NCBI GenBank assembly: GCA_965659845.1
Contig: CBFHXS010000001.1
Span: 26,048-90,047 of the forward strand
Length of the DNA stretch: 64,000 nucleotides
Direction: 5' to 3'
Source of the DNA: Brumimicrobium sp965659845
GTDB taxonomy: Bacteria; Bacteroidota; Bacteroidia; Flavobacteriales_D; Crocinitomicaceae
Shown: piece by piece, positions 55,027 to 64,000 of the stretch
Position numbering within the stretch: the stretch's first letter is position 1
Layout: each line of letters opens with the position of its first letter
Program-made: the position numbers and the translations under genes
Notes under the pieces: generated by a model
Databases searched by the model: none
The model's input: the letters and a program-made list of their open reading frames with translations, nothing else
Told to the model about the DNA's origin: nothing

Positions 55027-55470
55027 ATGAATAAAGATATTATTATTCCGATAGGAGCAGATCATGCAGGATTTAAGTTGAAAGAAAAGGTGATCAACTA
55101 TTTTACTGCGAAGGGATATTCTTTTAAAGATTATGGTTGTAATTCAGAGGAAAGTATTGATTACCCTGACTTTGGTCATCCAGTTGCAAATCATGTTGAT
55201 GTTAATAATGGTACGTTAGGAATTGTTATTTGTGGAAGTGGAAATGGCATAAACATGACTGTTAACAAGCATGAAGAAATAAGAAGCGCGCTATGTTGGA
55301 ATAATGAAATAGCAGAACTAGCAAGACAACATAATGATGCTAATGTAATAGCCTTACCTGCACGATTCATCGATGAAGAATTAGCCTTTAAGATGATAGA
55401 AACATTCCTTACAACAGATTTTGAAGGAGGTCGTCATCAAAGAAGAGTAGATAAAATATCCTGCTCTTAA
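55027..55470 (+). CDS. rpiB: Ribose-5-phosphate isomerase B
   Basis: 147 residues, family length. RpiB interconverts ribose 5-phosphate and ribulose 5-phosphate in the pentose phosphate pathway. The start PIGADHAGFKLKEKV supplies the phosphate/substrate residues, ICGSGNGINMTVNK the conserved glycine loop with the active-site region (the Cys of this motif is present), and RHQRRVDKI the C-terminal phosphate-binding arginines. Its last four bases overlap the convergent rnr gene. Confidence 0.94.
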   Translation: MNKDIIIPIGADHAGFKLKEKVINYFTAKGYSFKDYGCNSEESIDYPDFGHPVANHVDVNNGTLGIVICGSGNGINMTVNKHEEIRSALCWNNEIAELARQHNDANVIALPARFIDEELAFKMIETFLTTDFEGGRHQRRVDKISCS

Positions 55471-57602
55471 AAATCGTTTATTTCAAGGTTAATCTGTTTT
55501 TTAAATAGATCAACACCTGTTACTTGGACCTCTACGGTATCACCGAAGTTATATTCGTTTTTAGTTTGACGTCCAACTATACAAAAACGGTCAGCATCGA
55601 AATAGTAATTATCACCAGGTAAAGATGAAACAGGTATCATTCCTTCACAATAGTTTTCGTCAAGTTTAACAAACATACCAAAATCAGCTAACCCAGAAAC
55701 TGTTCCGTGAAAAACCTCTCCAACCTTATCTTGTAAAAACTTAACTTGGAAGAATTTATTTGACTCTCTTTCAGCATCAATTGCTTTTCTTTCTTGAGCA
55801 GAAATATGCTTACAAATGTCATTTAATTTATTTCCATAGCTTACATTTTTCTTATTTAGTTTATCCATCATAATACGGTGAACAACTAAATCTGCGTATC
55901 TACGAATGGGAGATGTAAAGTGAGTGTAATAGTCAAAAGAAAGGCCATAATGTCCTATGTTATTTGTCTCATAGGATGCTTTAGCCATAGACCTAATAGC
56001 CATAGACTGGATCAAACCACTCTCTGGAGTATCTTTTACTTTGTCAAATAACTTATTAAGGTTTTTTGCGATATCATTGTAATCATGGAATGTAAATTCA
56101 TATCCGAACTTATCAATAAAGACTTTAAAAGTTTCAATCTTTCCTAAATCTGGCTTATCATGACAACGATAAATAAAGTTTTTATCTGAGCCTTTATCCC
56201 CTGGAAGCTGTCCAGCAAAAGCTGCAGCTCTTCGGTTTGCTAGTAGCATGAACTCTTCTATAAGTTTATTAGCATCTTTTTGTACTTTATTTACAACACG
56301 AATAGGGTTCCCTTCTTCATCAAGAATAAAGCTAACCTCTTCTGAGGAAATGGATAAAGCACCATTATTCATTCTCTGTTTTCGTAAACTTTTAGCTATG
56401 GAATCTAAAAGGATTATTTCTTTTTTAATCTTATGGTCTTTTCCCTCTATTATCTCCTGCGCATCCTCATATGCAAATCGAATATCACTGTGAATAGCAC
56501 CTTTGCCAAACCATTCAGAAATAATTTTACCGTCCTTCGTCATTTCGAATAAAGCTGAAAAAGTGTATTTATCTTCATTCGGTCTTAATGAACAAGCAAT
56601 ATTAGATAGTTGCTCAGGTAACATTGGAATTACCCTATCTTCCAGGTAAACAGAGTTTCCTCTTTTAAGTGCTTCTATATCCATAGGTGTGTCAGGCTGC
56701 ACATAATGACTAACGTCTGCAATATGGACACCTACTTCAATGTTTCCGTTGTCTAAATCTTTATAAGATATTGCATCATCAAAATCTTTTGCATCAAATG
56801 GGTCAATGGTAAAGGTTAGTGTTTCTCTAAAATCTTTACGGTTTTTAATTTCATCAGGATCTAGTTCTATACCAACACCCTCTGCTTGTTCTATAACTTC
56901 TTGGGGAAATTTTATTTCAAATTCGTTTTTCAAAAGAATAGACAACATTTCTGTATCATTATTTCCAGGGTTACCCAGTATTTCTATAACCTCTCCATAT
57001 GGGTTATCAACATTTTTTGGCCAAGAAGTCATTTTTACAAGAGCTTTCTGTCCATCTTTACCGCCATTCAATTTTTCACTGGGAATAAATATATCCTGAT
57101 TAACCCTACTGTTGTCCAGCAAGAGAAAAGCAAAGTTCTTTTTAACATCAAGCGTTCCTACAAAATGATCTGTTTTTCGTTCAACGATTTTAATAACCTT
57201 ACCCTCAACTTTATTCTTTCTTCTAGCAATTAACTCAACTTCAACAGTATCTCCATGCATCGCCCTATTCATATATTGAGGGGCAATGTAAATATCTTTT
57301 TCACTTTGATCAGACACAATATACCCTGCTCCTCTGCTGGTGGCATCTACAACACCTGTTATACCCGATTGATAAGAATCGTTTATTATGAAAGTACCTC
57401 TTTGGAACTCATTGAGAAACCCTTCATTTTTTAAATCATTAAGTATACTAAGAACTAGTTTTCGCGTGTTTTTATCAGAGACATCAAGAATGCCACTTAC
57501 CTGTTTGTAATTGAATTTTTGGTCCTGTTGTTTTTTAAATACTGCACGAATTGCAGAGGTTAGGCCTTTTTTATCTTTTCGTTTGTGTTTGTTCTTTGAC
57601 AT
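55467..57602 (-). CDS. rnr: Ribonuclease R
   Basis: 711 residues, typical length. RNase R is a processive 3'-5' exoribonuclease that degrades structured RNA. It has a winged-helix-like N-terminus (about 1-75), two cold-shock OB domains (about 80-230), the RNB catalytic domain (about 245-590) with the metal-binding DPFDAKDFDDAIS, and a C-terminal S1 domain (about 625-710, GTVSGLADFGMFVKLDENYCEGMIP). The very N-terminus is Lys-rich. It is monocistronic. Confidence 0.96.
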   Translation of the reverse strand: MSKNKHKRKDKKGLTSAIRAVFKKQQDQKFNYKQVSGILDVSDKNTRKLVLSILNDLKNEGFLNEFQRGTFIINDSYQSGITGVVDATSRGAGYIVSDQSEKDIYIAPQYMNRAMHGDTVEVELIARRKNKVEGKVIKIVERKTDHFVGTLDVKKNFAFLLLDNSRVNQDIFIPSEKLNGGKDGQKALVKMTSWPKNVDNPYGEVIEILGNPGNNDTEMLSILLKNEFEIKFPQEVIEQAEGVGIELDPDEIKNRKDFRETLTFTIDPFDAKDFDDAISYKDLDNGNIEVGVHIADVSHYVQPDTPMDIEALKRGNSVYLEDRVIPMLPEQLSNIACSLRPNEDKYTFSALFEMTKDGKIISEWFGKGAIHSDIRFAYEDAQEIIEGKDHKIKKEIILLDSIAKSLRKQRMNNGALSISSEEVSFILDEEGNPIRVVNKVQKDANKLIEEFMLLANRRAAAFAGQLPGDKGSDKNFIYRCHDKPDLGKIETFKVFIDKFGYEFTFHDYNDIAKNLNKLFDKVKDTPESGLIQSMAIRSMAKASYETNNIGHYGLSFDYYTHFTSPIRRYADLVVHRIMMDKLNKKNVSYGNKLNDICKHISAQERKAIDAERESNKFFQVKFLQDKVGEVFHGTVSGLADFGMFVKLDENYCEGMIPVSSLPGDNYYFDADRFCIVGRQTKNEYNFGDTVEVQVTGVDLFKKQINLEINDF

Positions 57603-57830
57603 TCGTTGTTTTAACCAAATTGATTTGGTTTAAAGATAGTCGAATTTAATGGTCTCCAATTGATATCAAGGTTATAATTCTGTAAAGATTTAGTAAGATG
57701 TCAGAAAAACAGTTGAGATACTAGTATTAAATTGGGTTTATTTTATCCTTTCTTTAGAACAGTTCCATTCTAAAAGTTATGGTTTTAAGTCTTGTCTATA
57801 TTTATTATTTTTGTTGAAAAGATATAAACT

Positions 57831-58343
57831 ATGAATAAGCGAGTTGAGGAAGTATTGAATGATCAGATAGTTAAAGAAGCATCATCAAGCCAGTTGTATT
57901 TATCCATGGCTTCTTGGGCAGAGAACCAAGGTTATAACGGTACTGCAAAGTTCTTGTATGAGCATAGTGATGAGGAACGATTTCATATGCTTAAGCTTGT
58001 TAAGTTTATTAATGAAAGAGGGGGTACAGCAAAGATACCTGCGTTAGAGAAGCCACCTATAAGCTTTGATTCAATGATTAAAGTATTTCAATCACTTTTA
58101 GAACATGAAATAGGAGTAACAGAGAGTATAAATAATGTTGTAGATATTTGTCTTCAAGAGAAAGATTATACTACCCACAACTTTATCCAATGGTACGTCT
58201 CTGAACAGTTGGAGGAAGAGGCTCTTGCTAGAACAATTATGGATAAACTTCAGCTTATAGGATTAGATAGAGGAGGTATGTATCTCTTCGATAGGGATAT
58301 GGAGAATGCCGCAATTACACCTGAAAACACAGGAGGACAATGA
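57831..58343 (+). CDS. ftnA: Non-heme ferritin
   Basis: 170 residues, a normal bacterial ferritin. It oxidises Fe2+ and stores iron as a mineral in a 24-mer. The ferroxidase ligands fit the four-helix pattern: E16 on helix A, the E-x-x-H pair in HSDEERFHM on helix B, and Glu/Gln positions on helices C and D (FIQWYVSEQLEEEALART). The gene for the cyclase-HD protein begins 17 bases after the stop, so cotranscription is likely. A TAnnTTTG-like TATTTTTG (57806-57813) precedes the ATG by 17 bases. Confidence 0.95.
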   Translation: MNKRVEEVLNDQIVKEASSSQLYLSMASWAENQGYNGTAKFLYEHSDEERFHMLKLVKFINERGGTAKIPALEKPPISFDSMIKVFQSLLEHEIGVTESINNVVDICLQEKDYTTHNFIQWYVSEQLEEEALARTIMDKLQLIGLDRGGMYLFDRDMENAAITPENTGGQ

Positions 58344-58360
58344 TAGTTTAATTAATACGA

Positions 58361-61300
58361 ATGATATATAACACTATTGCCAAAACCCTATTACTCTTAG
58401 TTTTTGTTTTCTTTTCTTGTGAAGTAGTTACTTCGCAAGATCACATACAGTTTAAAAATTACAGCATAAGTGATGGTCTTTCACAAAGTGTTGTTTCTTC
58501 TATTATTCAAGATGATCTGGGAGCCCTTTGGTTGGGGACACAAGATGGAATAAATCGATTCAACGGAAAGAATTTTGAGGTTTTTTCTGCTGAAAAAGGT
58601 CACGATATTTCAAATGAATATATTCATGTATCAACATCTGATAGATACGGAAACCTTTGGTTTGGAACATACAACGGTCTTACACGATATAATCCAAGAT
58701 CCGTTTCATTTAAGTCATATTTTAGAAAGTCTAAAAACCGATTAGAAATTCAAGCTATCGCTGAAGATGAAAACGGAAACCTGTGGCTAGGAACAGCATA
58801 TGGAAAAATATATCTCTTCGATACATCGAAAGAAAAATTCATATTAAAAGATCAAAAGACGTTTGATTCTAAAATAGTTGATATTAAAGTTAATGGATCT
58901 AAACTCATCATAGTTAGTGAGTTTCAAGGAGTTTTAATAACTGATTTTAACTTTACGACGACAAAAAAGATAAAACCAGCTGTAAAGGGTGACTTTGTAA
59001 TTAATGGATTTATAGAACATCCCGACAATATTCTTTTGTTAGCTACTAATCAAGGGGCATTTGTATACAATAAAGAAGCAGAAAAACTCGAGAACTATAA
59101 AACTCTCTTTGATACTGTCAATAATATAAACATTGTTGATGCTTTATATCTGAATAAGGACAAGGTTTTAGTGGCTTCTGAAAATAAAGGTTTATATCAA
59201 ATCTCAAGCATTGGAAGAGACAGTATAAGTGTGTTGAACTACACGGCCGACTTTTTTCAAAAAGGCTCTCTAATGTCTAATAAGATAAGTAAGCTATACA
59301 GAGACAATCAGGGAATAATATGGATTGCATCACAAAGAGGTCTAAGTAGTTTTGACCCTGTAAATCTTGGTTTTCGGGGTGTTGGGTTTTCAGCAGACTT
59401 ATCAAAAGGACTTCCGTCTCAAAATATTTGGGGTTTTGACGAAGATAAGTCAGGAAGGTTTTTATTTGTCGCTGCAGACCATGGTGTAACAATGTTTGAT
59501 AAAAGCGAGCATATTTATCACCATTTCATGAGGCAATCAAACAATAATGAAGATTATACAACATTAACCGTCAAGTTTGTTAGCAATGGAAGGTTGCTTG
59601 TAGGGAGTGTTGATGGACTTTTTGAGCTCACTTATGATACTAATAGCCCTAATAACTATGAGTTTAAAAAGCTAAAACACGCGTCTCAAACTCAGAGAGG
59701 GTTTGATAAAACATACAACATTGTTCCATTTGTAGAAGAGGGTGTTTACATAATTGGAACTCGAGCAGGTTTAGCAATTCTAAACTTAGAAGAACGATCA
59801 TTCAATTATATATATAATCAACCAAAAAAGTCGGGTACATTAGGCCCTGGTCCATGTAGACTTGTTTTTAAGTCAGAGGAAGGTCGTTACTACGCAGCAC
59901 CTAGTTCAGGGGGACTTTATGAGGTGATAAAAGTTGAGGGAGATTATAAGGTTAGAAAACCGGAAAAGTTTAATCAACTTCAAAAGTTGACAAAGGACTA
60001 CTTAACAAGTGAGTTTGAAACAGAACCAGGAGTATACTGGTTTGGAACATTAGGAGACGGGCTTATTAAATATGATGTCAAAAATCAACAAATAAAGCAC
60101 TATGGAAAGAGTGAGGGTCTTCCGAATAATGTGATTTATGGAGTGGAGTGGTCTTCGACAGACCCGCAACACATATGGTTATCCACCAACAGAGGCGTTG
60201 TTGCAATGAATATGCGGAGCGAACACTTTAATATTTTTACAGAGAAAGATGGTTTAATGAGTAATGAGTTAAACCTGGGGGCGAGTTTCGTGGCTAAAAA
60301 CAGTGAGATTTACTTCGGAGGAATACTGGGTTACAATTATATAGCACCTCAAGAAGCTTTTGAGAAGAAAAGTGAATTAAAGGTTTATTTCTCAGGTGTA
60401 GAGGTTGAAAATGAAAAGGTTTTTCCACACAATAGCGAAATTTTAAGTCAAAGTATTGCTTACACCGAAAAAATTATTTTACCCTACAATAAACGTAGCC
60501 TTAAGCTATTATTTTTTGCCAACGATTTAAGTAATCCTGAGCGTATAGAATATAAATATACAATGAAGGGAGACGATGACGTTCAAGAGGAGCTTGGAGC
60601 TAATAATGAGCTTAGGTTTGCCAGTATTGCACCAGGTATTTATGAACTTTCTGTCTATGCTAGAACGATGAACGGCACTTGGAATGAGGCGCCTGCAAAA
60701 CTTGTAATAGAGGTAGAAAAACCATTTTGGTTAACCTGGTGGTTTTTAGTTACAATTGGAGTAATAATACTTTTAATTGTTCTATTAATGGTCAGAAAGA
60801 GTATTGATAAGGAGCGGAGACAGCAGGTAAAACTTGAAATGAAGATTGCTGAACGGACAAGAGAGTTGAGAAGAAAGACTGAAAAAATAGAGCATCAAAA
60901 AACACGGCTTGAGGCTCAAACTAAAGAGCTTGCTCAAGAAAAAGAGAAATCAGAAAGATTATTAAATAATATTTTGCCAAAAGAGACAGCTAGTCAATTG
61001 AAGAAAGACGGACGTTCAGCTGCACGGGACTTTAGTATGGTTTCAATAATGTTTACTGACTTCGTTGGGTTTACAAAAATTTCAGAAAATATGAAAGCAA
61101 AGGATCTTGTAACGATCCTGGATAAACATTTTAGGAAGTTTGATGATATTATAGAAAAGAATGATTTAGAGAAGATAAAGACAATTGGAGACGCATATAT
61201 GTGTGCAGGGGGGGTTCCCATTAGAAATAAAACAAACCCTATTAATACGGTTCTTGCGGCGGTTCAGATAAAGCAATATATGCTCGATCAAAAAGAGAAA

Positions 61301-62257
61301 ATGATCGAAAGAAATGAACCTTACTGGAAATTGCGAATAGGAATTAATACAGGAGCAGTTTCAGCGGGTGTTATAGGAACAAAAAGATATGCATATGATG
61401 TTTGGGGAAGCACAGTGAATAGAGCTCAACGAATGGAGCAAATGTGCGATCCCGAGACGATAGCAGTAACGGAAGATACGTTTGAGCATATAGAGCCTTA
61501 CTTTGAATGTAAAAAAGTAGGTAAGGTTGTAAGTAAAAGTGGGCTTAAGATAATGATGTATGAAGTTATATCAATAAAGCCTGAACTCTCTTTAAATGGC
61601 AAGGGTGTTGAGCCAAATGATGCTTTCCATAAGCTAGTCAACTTGCATCATTATAGTAAGATAAACTATTATAAGGCAGAACGTTTTATTCTTTCTAAGT
61701 TAAAGAAAGAGCTAAGCTCAAAACTACATTATCATTCGTACGACCACTCCAAAGATGTAACGAGACAAGCAGAACGTATTGCTATTGGAGAAGGAATTAC
61801 TGATGAAGACCTCTTTTTGTTGAAGTCCGCAGCATCATACCACGATGCCGGGTTTGTTGAAAAATATGATAAAAATGAACCTATCGGTGCTCGTATGGCC
61901 GAAGAAATTTTACCAAATTTTGGTTATACTTCAGCACATATTGAAAGGATTAAGGAACTCATTTATGTAACCCAAATACCTCATCAGCCGAAGAATAAAT
62001 TAGAGGAAATAATCTGTGATGCTGACTTAGATTATTTAGGTAGAGATGATTTTCATGAAATAGCAGATAGATTGCGTCTTGAACTTAAGGAGCATGGAAA
62101 GATTGATAGTGATAAAAAGTGGGATGAAATACAAGTTAGTTTTTTAACTCAGCATAGATACTTTACACATACTTCCATAGAGACGAGAAAAGCTAAGAAA
62201 AAGCAAAATCTAGAGGAGATTAAAGCTCGAATAAAAAAAGGCGATTACGCAGACTAA
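58361..62257 (+). CDS. Propeller sensor - class III adenylate cyclase - HD phosphohydrolase fusion
   Basis: 1298 residues. A signal peptide leads to a periplasmic region of about 640 residues with repeated two-component-regulator-type propeller units (LWLGTQDGINRFNG, LWFGTYNGLTRYNP, IWIASQRGLSSFDP). A Y_Y_Y-type sandwich (about 680-785), one transmembrane helix (793-815) and a coiled coil (about 816-885) with LLNNILPKETASQLK follow. The cyclase domain (about 893-1075) has metal Asp D900 and D944, adenine-selecting K940 and D1013, and transition-state N1020 and R1024, so it should make cAMP. An HD domain (about 1115-1290) has H1129, H1161-D1162 and D1220. The sensed signal and the HD substrate are unknown. 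Confidence 0.9.
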   Translation: MIYNTIAKTLLLLVFVFFSCEVVTSQDHIQFKNYSISDGLSQSVVSSIIQDDLGALWLGTQDGINRFNGKNFEVFSAEKGHDISNEYIHVSTSDRYGNLWFGTYNGLTRYNPRSVSFKSYFRKSKNRLEIQAIAEDENGNLWLGTAYGKIYLFDTSKEKFILKDQKTFDSKIVDIKVNGSKLIIVSEFQGVLITDFNFTTTKKIKPAVKGDFVINGFIEHPDNILLLATNQGAFVYNKEAEKLENYKTLFDTVNNINIVDALYLNKDKVLVASENKGLYQISSIGRDSISVLNYTADFFQKGSLMSNKISKLYRDNQGIIWIASQRGLSSFDPVNLGFRGVGFSADLSKGLPSQNIWGFDEDKSGRFLFVAADHGVTMFDKSEHIYHHFMRQSNNNEDYTTLTVKFVSNGRLLVGSVDGLFELTYDTNSPNNYEFKKLKHASQTQRGFDKTYNIVPFVEEGVYIIGTRAGLAILNLEERSFNYIYNQPKKSGTLGPGPCRLVFKSEEGRYYAAPSSGGLYEVIKVEGDYKVRKPEKFNQLQKLTKDYLTSEFETEPGVYWFGTLGDGLIKYDVKNQQIKHYGKSEGLPNNVIYGVEWSSTDPQHIWLSTNRGVVAMNMRSEHFNIFTEKDGLMSNELNLGASFVAKNSEIYFGGILGYNYIAPQEAFEKKSELKVYFSGVEVENEKVFPHNSEILSQSIAYTEKIILPYNKRSLKLLFFANDLSNPERIEYKYTMKGDDDVQEELGANNELRFASIAPGIYELSVYARTMNGTWNEAPAKLVIEVEKPFWLTWWFLVTIGVIILLIVLLMVRKSIDKERRQQVKLEMKIAERTRELRRKTEKIEHQKTRLEAQTKELAQEKEKSERLLNNILPKETASQLKKDGRSAARDFSMVSIMFTDFVGFTKISENMKAKDLVTILDKHFRKFDDIIEKNDLEKIKTIGDAYMCAGGVPIRNKTNPINTVLAAVQIKQYMLDQKEKMIERNEPYWKLRIGINTGAVSAGVIGTKRYAYDVWGSTVNRAQRMEQMCDPETIAVTEDTFEHIEPYFECKKVGKVVSKSGLKIMMYEVISIKPELSLNGKGVEPNDAFHKLVNLHHYSKINYYKAERFILSKLKKELSSKLHYHSYDHSKDVTRQAERIAIGEGITDEDLFLLKSAASYHDAGFVEKYDKNEPIGARMAEEILPNFGYTSAHIERIKELIYVTQIPHQPKNKLEEIICDADLDYLGRDDFHEIADRLRLELKEHGKIDSDKKWDEIQVSFLTQHRYFTHTSIETRKAKKKQNLEEIKARIKKGDYAD

Positions 62258-62298
62258 TAGGCTTTTATCATTTGTCTTAAACAAGAGTTCATAAAAAA

Positions 62299-62335
62299 GC
62301 CGCTATCTATAATTAGATAACGGCATACTTTATTT
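62299..62335. terminator. Bidirectional terminator between the cyclase and USP genes
   Basis: GCCG-C-TATCTA (62299-62309) and TAGATA-A-CGGC (62314-62324) pair around a TAAT loop. The right side runs into a T-rich stretch, and on the reverse strand the stem is followed at once by six T, so it can serve both convergent genes. Confidence 0.8.
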
Positions 62336-62350
62336 TATAATTCTTTTACT

Positions 62351-63172
62351 CTAAGAGAATAGCACACTACTTCCGTAAGGCGTTTCTATTGGATTAACCA
62401 CTAGTGTTGGTATTTGAGCATCATTTGTGATCATATACTGCTCGTAATTAGAACCAAAAGCTCCTAGGTAATTACTTTTATTCTGATTCATGATTGCAAT
62501 TAAATCAGCATCCTTACTTACAGCAAGTTTAACAACTTCTTTATCAAACCCACTACTTGGAGCTAATGTTGCAGTCATTTCTATATTACGTTCTGAGAAA
62601 AACTTCTTAGCGAACTTAACATTTGCCTGAACTTTGTGCTTCAAAAACTCGTCTGATTCGTCAGGTGTAATAACATGTACTCTTGATTTGAAGTACTTTG
62701 CCATTGATGCAACGATAGCAAGTTTCTGCTTTGTTTCTTTATTGAGGTCAAGAGGGGCAACGATATCATCATATCCATTTTCACCAACTTGCTTTTGTTG
62801 AACAATAATGAAAGGAACTGATGAGTGAGTTACTACTTTTAGCGCATGAGAACCAGCGATGTGTTGCCAACCAGAAGCTCCGTGTGTTCCCATAAAAATG
62901 AGTTCAGCATGGTGTTCAGCAGCGAAATCTCCTATATCATCAAAGATATTCCCTACCCTTACTTTTGGGGTTAACTTCACTCCGTCGGAATCTTTTTCAC
63001 TGATCAAGGAAGCCAGCTTTTTTTCAGCTCCGCTAATTGCTTTTTCTTTTGCAACAACATGGAGAACAAATACTTCTGCTCCAACAACCTTAGCAGTAGC
63101 CATTGCGTGGTTCAACGCACAGTCCGCCACTTCCGAGAAGTCGTGGGGAACAATAAAACTTTTGTCAGACAT
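62351..63172 (-). CDS. Universal stress protein with two tandem Usp domains
   Basis: 273 residues from ATG 63172 (MSDKSFIVPHDFSE is the usual UspA start; an ATG at 63232 would add 20 unlikely residues). The first domain (about 1-140) has the ATP-binding-type GTHGASGWQHIAGSHALKVV. The second (about 145-273) reads DDIVAPLDLNKETKQKLAIV and NQNKSNYLGAFGSNYEQYMI, where the G-x2-G-x9-G loop is less perfect, so nucleotide binding by that half is doubtful. USPs help survival under starvation or stress. A -7-like TACTTTTG on the reverse strand (63209-63202) lies 30 bases upstream. Confidence 0.9.
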   Translation of the reverse strand: MSDKSFIVPHDFSEVADCALNHAMATAKVVGAEVFVLHVVAKEKAISGAEKKLASLISEKDSDGVKLTPKVRVGNIFDDIGDFAAEHHAELIFMGTHGASGWQHIAGSHALKVVTHSSVPFIIVQQKQVGENGYDDIVAPLDLNKETKQKLAIVASMAKYFKSRVHVITPDESDEFLKHKVQANVKFAKKFFSERNIEMTATLAPSSGFDKEVVKLAVSKDADLIAIMNQNKSNYLGAFGSNYEQYMITNDAQIPTLVVNPIETPYGSSVLFS

Positions 63173-63359
63173 AATTAGTTTTGGTTTTAACAGTCTAGCC
63201 GCAAAAGTAAACAAATGTTTATATGCGGCCACATTATTTAGCGCATTAATATTACTAATTATTTTTTTAATAGAGGCTAAGATATCTTAACTAATACGTA
63301 ACGTACAGATAATCGATAACACCTGATTTTCAAGTTTTTTTGTCAGTAAAATATAATTA

Positions 63360-64000
63360 TGACGATTGTAGGAAGCTTAATTAAAAACACGACGCGTGCT
63401 TCGTATGAATATAGGTTAAAGAATAAAAACAATCACCCTCAACAAACAAAAGTTCTCAAGTCATTATTGACTAAAAGCAAAAAGACGAGCTTTGGCAAAA
63501 TCTATAATTTTTCAAGGTTGATTACTTTTTCCGAAGAGACAATTCAAAGAGAATTCAGTGATAATATACCTATTTACACCTATGAAAGGCTTTATAAAGA
63601 GTTTCTCAAATATCAGTTGTGTGGTTCAAAGAACGTTGTTTGGGGAGGAGATACTATTTATTATGCTCTGACATCTGGAACCACAGAAGGGGGGTCAAAA
63701 AAAATCCCTGTTTCCGATAAGATGATAAAACAGTTTCAGAAAACAAGTCTTGAACAGCTGGCAGCTCTTCATGAACTTAACCTTCCACCAAAATTCTTTA
63801 AATCTTCTATTCTGACAGTCGGTGGTTCAACAGAGTTAGTCAATATAAACGAACATTGGGAGGGAGATTTAAGCGGGATACTTCAAAAAAACAAATCAGT
63901 TTTATATCGTCTCTTCGCAAAACCGGGAAGGCAAATACGCTCAATAAAAAACTGGGAGGATAAACTCCTTAAAATTGTAGAAAATGCACCGAAATGGGAT
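63360..64000 (+). CDS. GH3-family acyl-acid-amido synthetase-like protein (partial, N-terminus)
   Basis: 213 codons are visible and the frame runs open to the window edge. The sequence MTIVGSLIKNTTRASYEYRLKN, the early KTSFGKIYNFSRL block, the nucleotide-binding loop YYALTSGTTEGGSKKIPVSD and SILTVGGSTEL are typical of bacterial GH3-like proteins of the ANL adenylating superfamily. Plant GH3 enzymes join acyl acids to amino acids; the bacterial substrate is unknown. Most of the protein lies beyond 64000. Confidence 0.85.

Noticed and set aside
56886..57233. Forward frame of 115 codons inside rnr
   Set aside because: Antisense to the OB-fold region of RNase R with no protein-like features.
62859..63290. 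Open forward frame of 143 codons antisense to the universal stress protein gene
   Set aside because: Its content mirrors the USP codons, and USP motifs on the other strand are clear.
1..64000. CRISPR arrays, insertion sequences, prophage or integrase genes
   Set aside because: No regularly spaced repeats, transposase motifs or phage structural genes were seen; the window reads as core chromosome.

Overview
The window is low-GC chromosomal DNA from a member of the phylum Bacteroidota, most likely the Flavobacteriales. Pointers are the type IX secretion (T9SS) and gliding translocon gene sprA, proteins ending in T9SS type A or type B sorting domains, Omp28, DUF6029, DUF4175 and DUF3667 family proteins, the long bacteroidete/plant-type IspG, and recurring TAnnTTTG (-7) promoter elements. 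Genus and species cannot be read from the sequence. There are no insertion sequences, phage genes, CRISPR arrays or rRNA genes. One tRNA (Cys) is present. The window is cut inside pth on the left and inside a GH3-family gene on the right.

Layout. 0-1.6 kb: pth and an NtrC-like regulator that lacks a DNA-binding domain. 1.7-7.4 kb: an exported redox cluster (Omp28-like lipoprotein, DUF6029 barrel, TlpA thioredoxin, T9SS-exported thioredoxin-like protein) and another T9SS cargo protein. 7.5-19 kb: sirtuin, then a forward run of malic enzyme, ruvA, sprA and a GNAT acetyltransferase. 19-23.3 kb: an envelope protein with a very acidic tract, radA, rdgB and a small exported protein. 23.3-28.5 kb: a vanadium haloperoxidase-like enzyme overlapping a CRTAC1/UnbV protein, a divergent FG-GAP propeller protein, and a DUF3667 protein. 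28.5-34.3 kb: CocE-type hydrolase, a barrel/lipoprotein pair and an exported catalase-peroxidase. 34.4-37.5 kb: glycosyltransferase and ispG. 37.7-44.7 kb: a reverse run of DUF4175, RsbW-like ATPase, ybeY, mnmG and a methyltransferase. 44.8-46.9 kb: gltX, folB and tRNA-Cys. 47-51.6 kb: ECF sigma factor, membrane protein with a T9SS type B domain, CotH-type kinase and a small barrel. 51.7-54.4 kb: TlpA-like protein, M23 peptidase and LytTR regulator. 54.4-55.0 kb: a 666-bp very AT-rich gap. 55-64 kb: rpiB, rnr, ferritin, a 1298-residue propeller-adenylate cyclase-HD protein, a universal stress protein and the GH3 start.

Three signals stand out. The first is the gene at 58361-62257, which joins a predicted periplasmic propeller to a cytoplasmic class III adenylate cyclase with every catalytic residue present and then to an intact HD phosphohydrolase domain. 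The second is the ECF sigma / T9SS-domain membrane protein / CotH kinase operon, which looks like an envelope signalling unit. The third is three parS-type ParB sites within 2.1 kb around mnmG and ybeY. They place the window near the chromosome origin and make the AT-rich gap 14 kb away a candidate, though unproven, origin.
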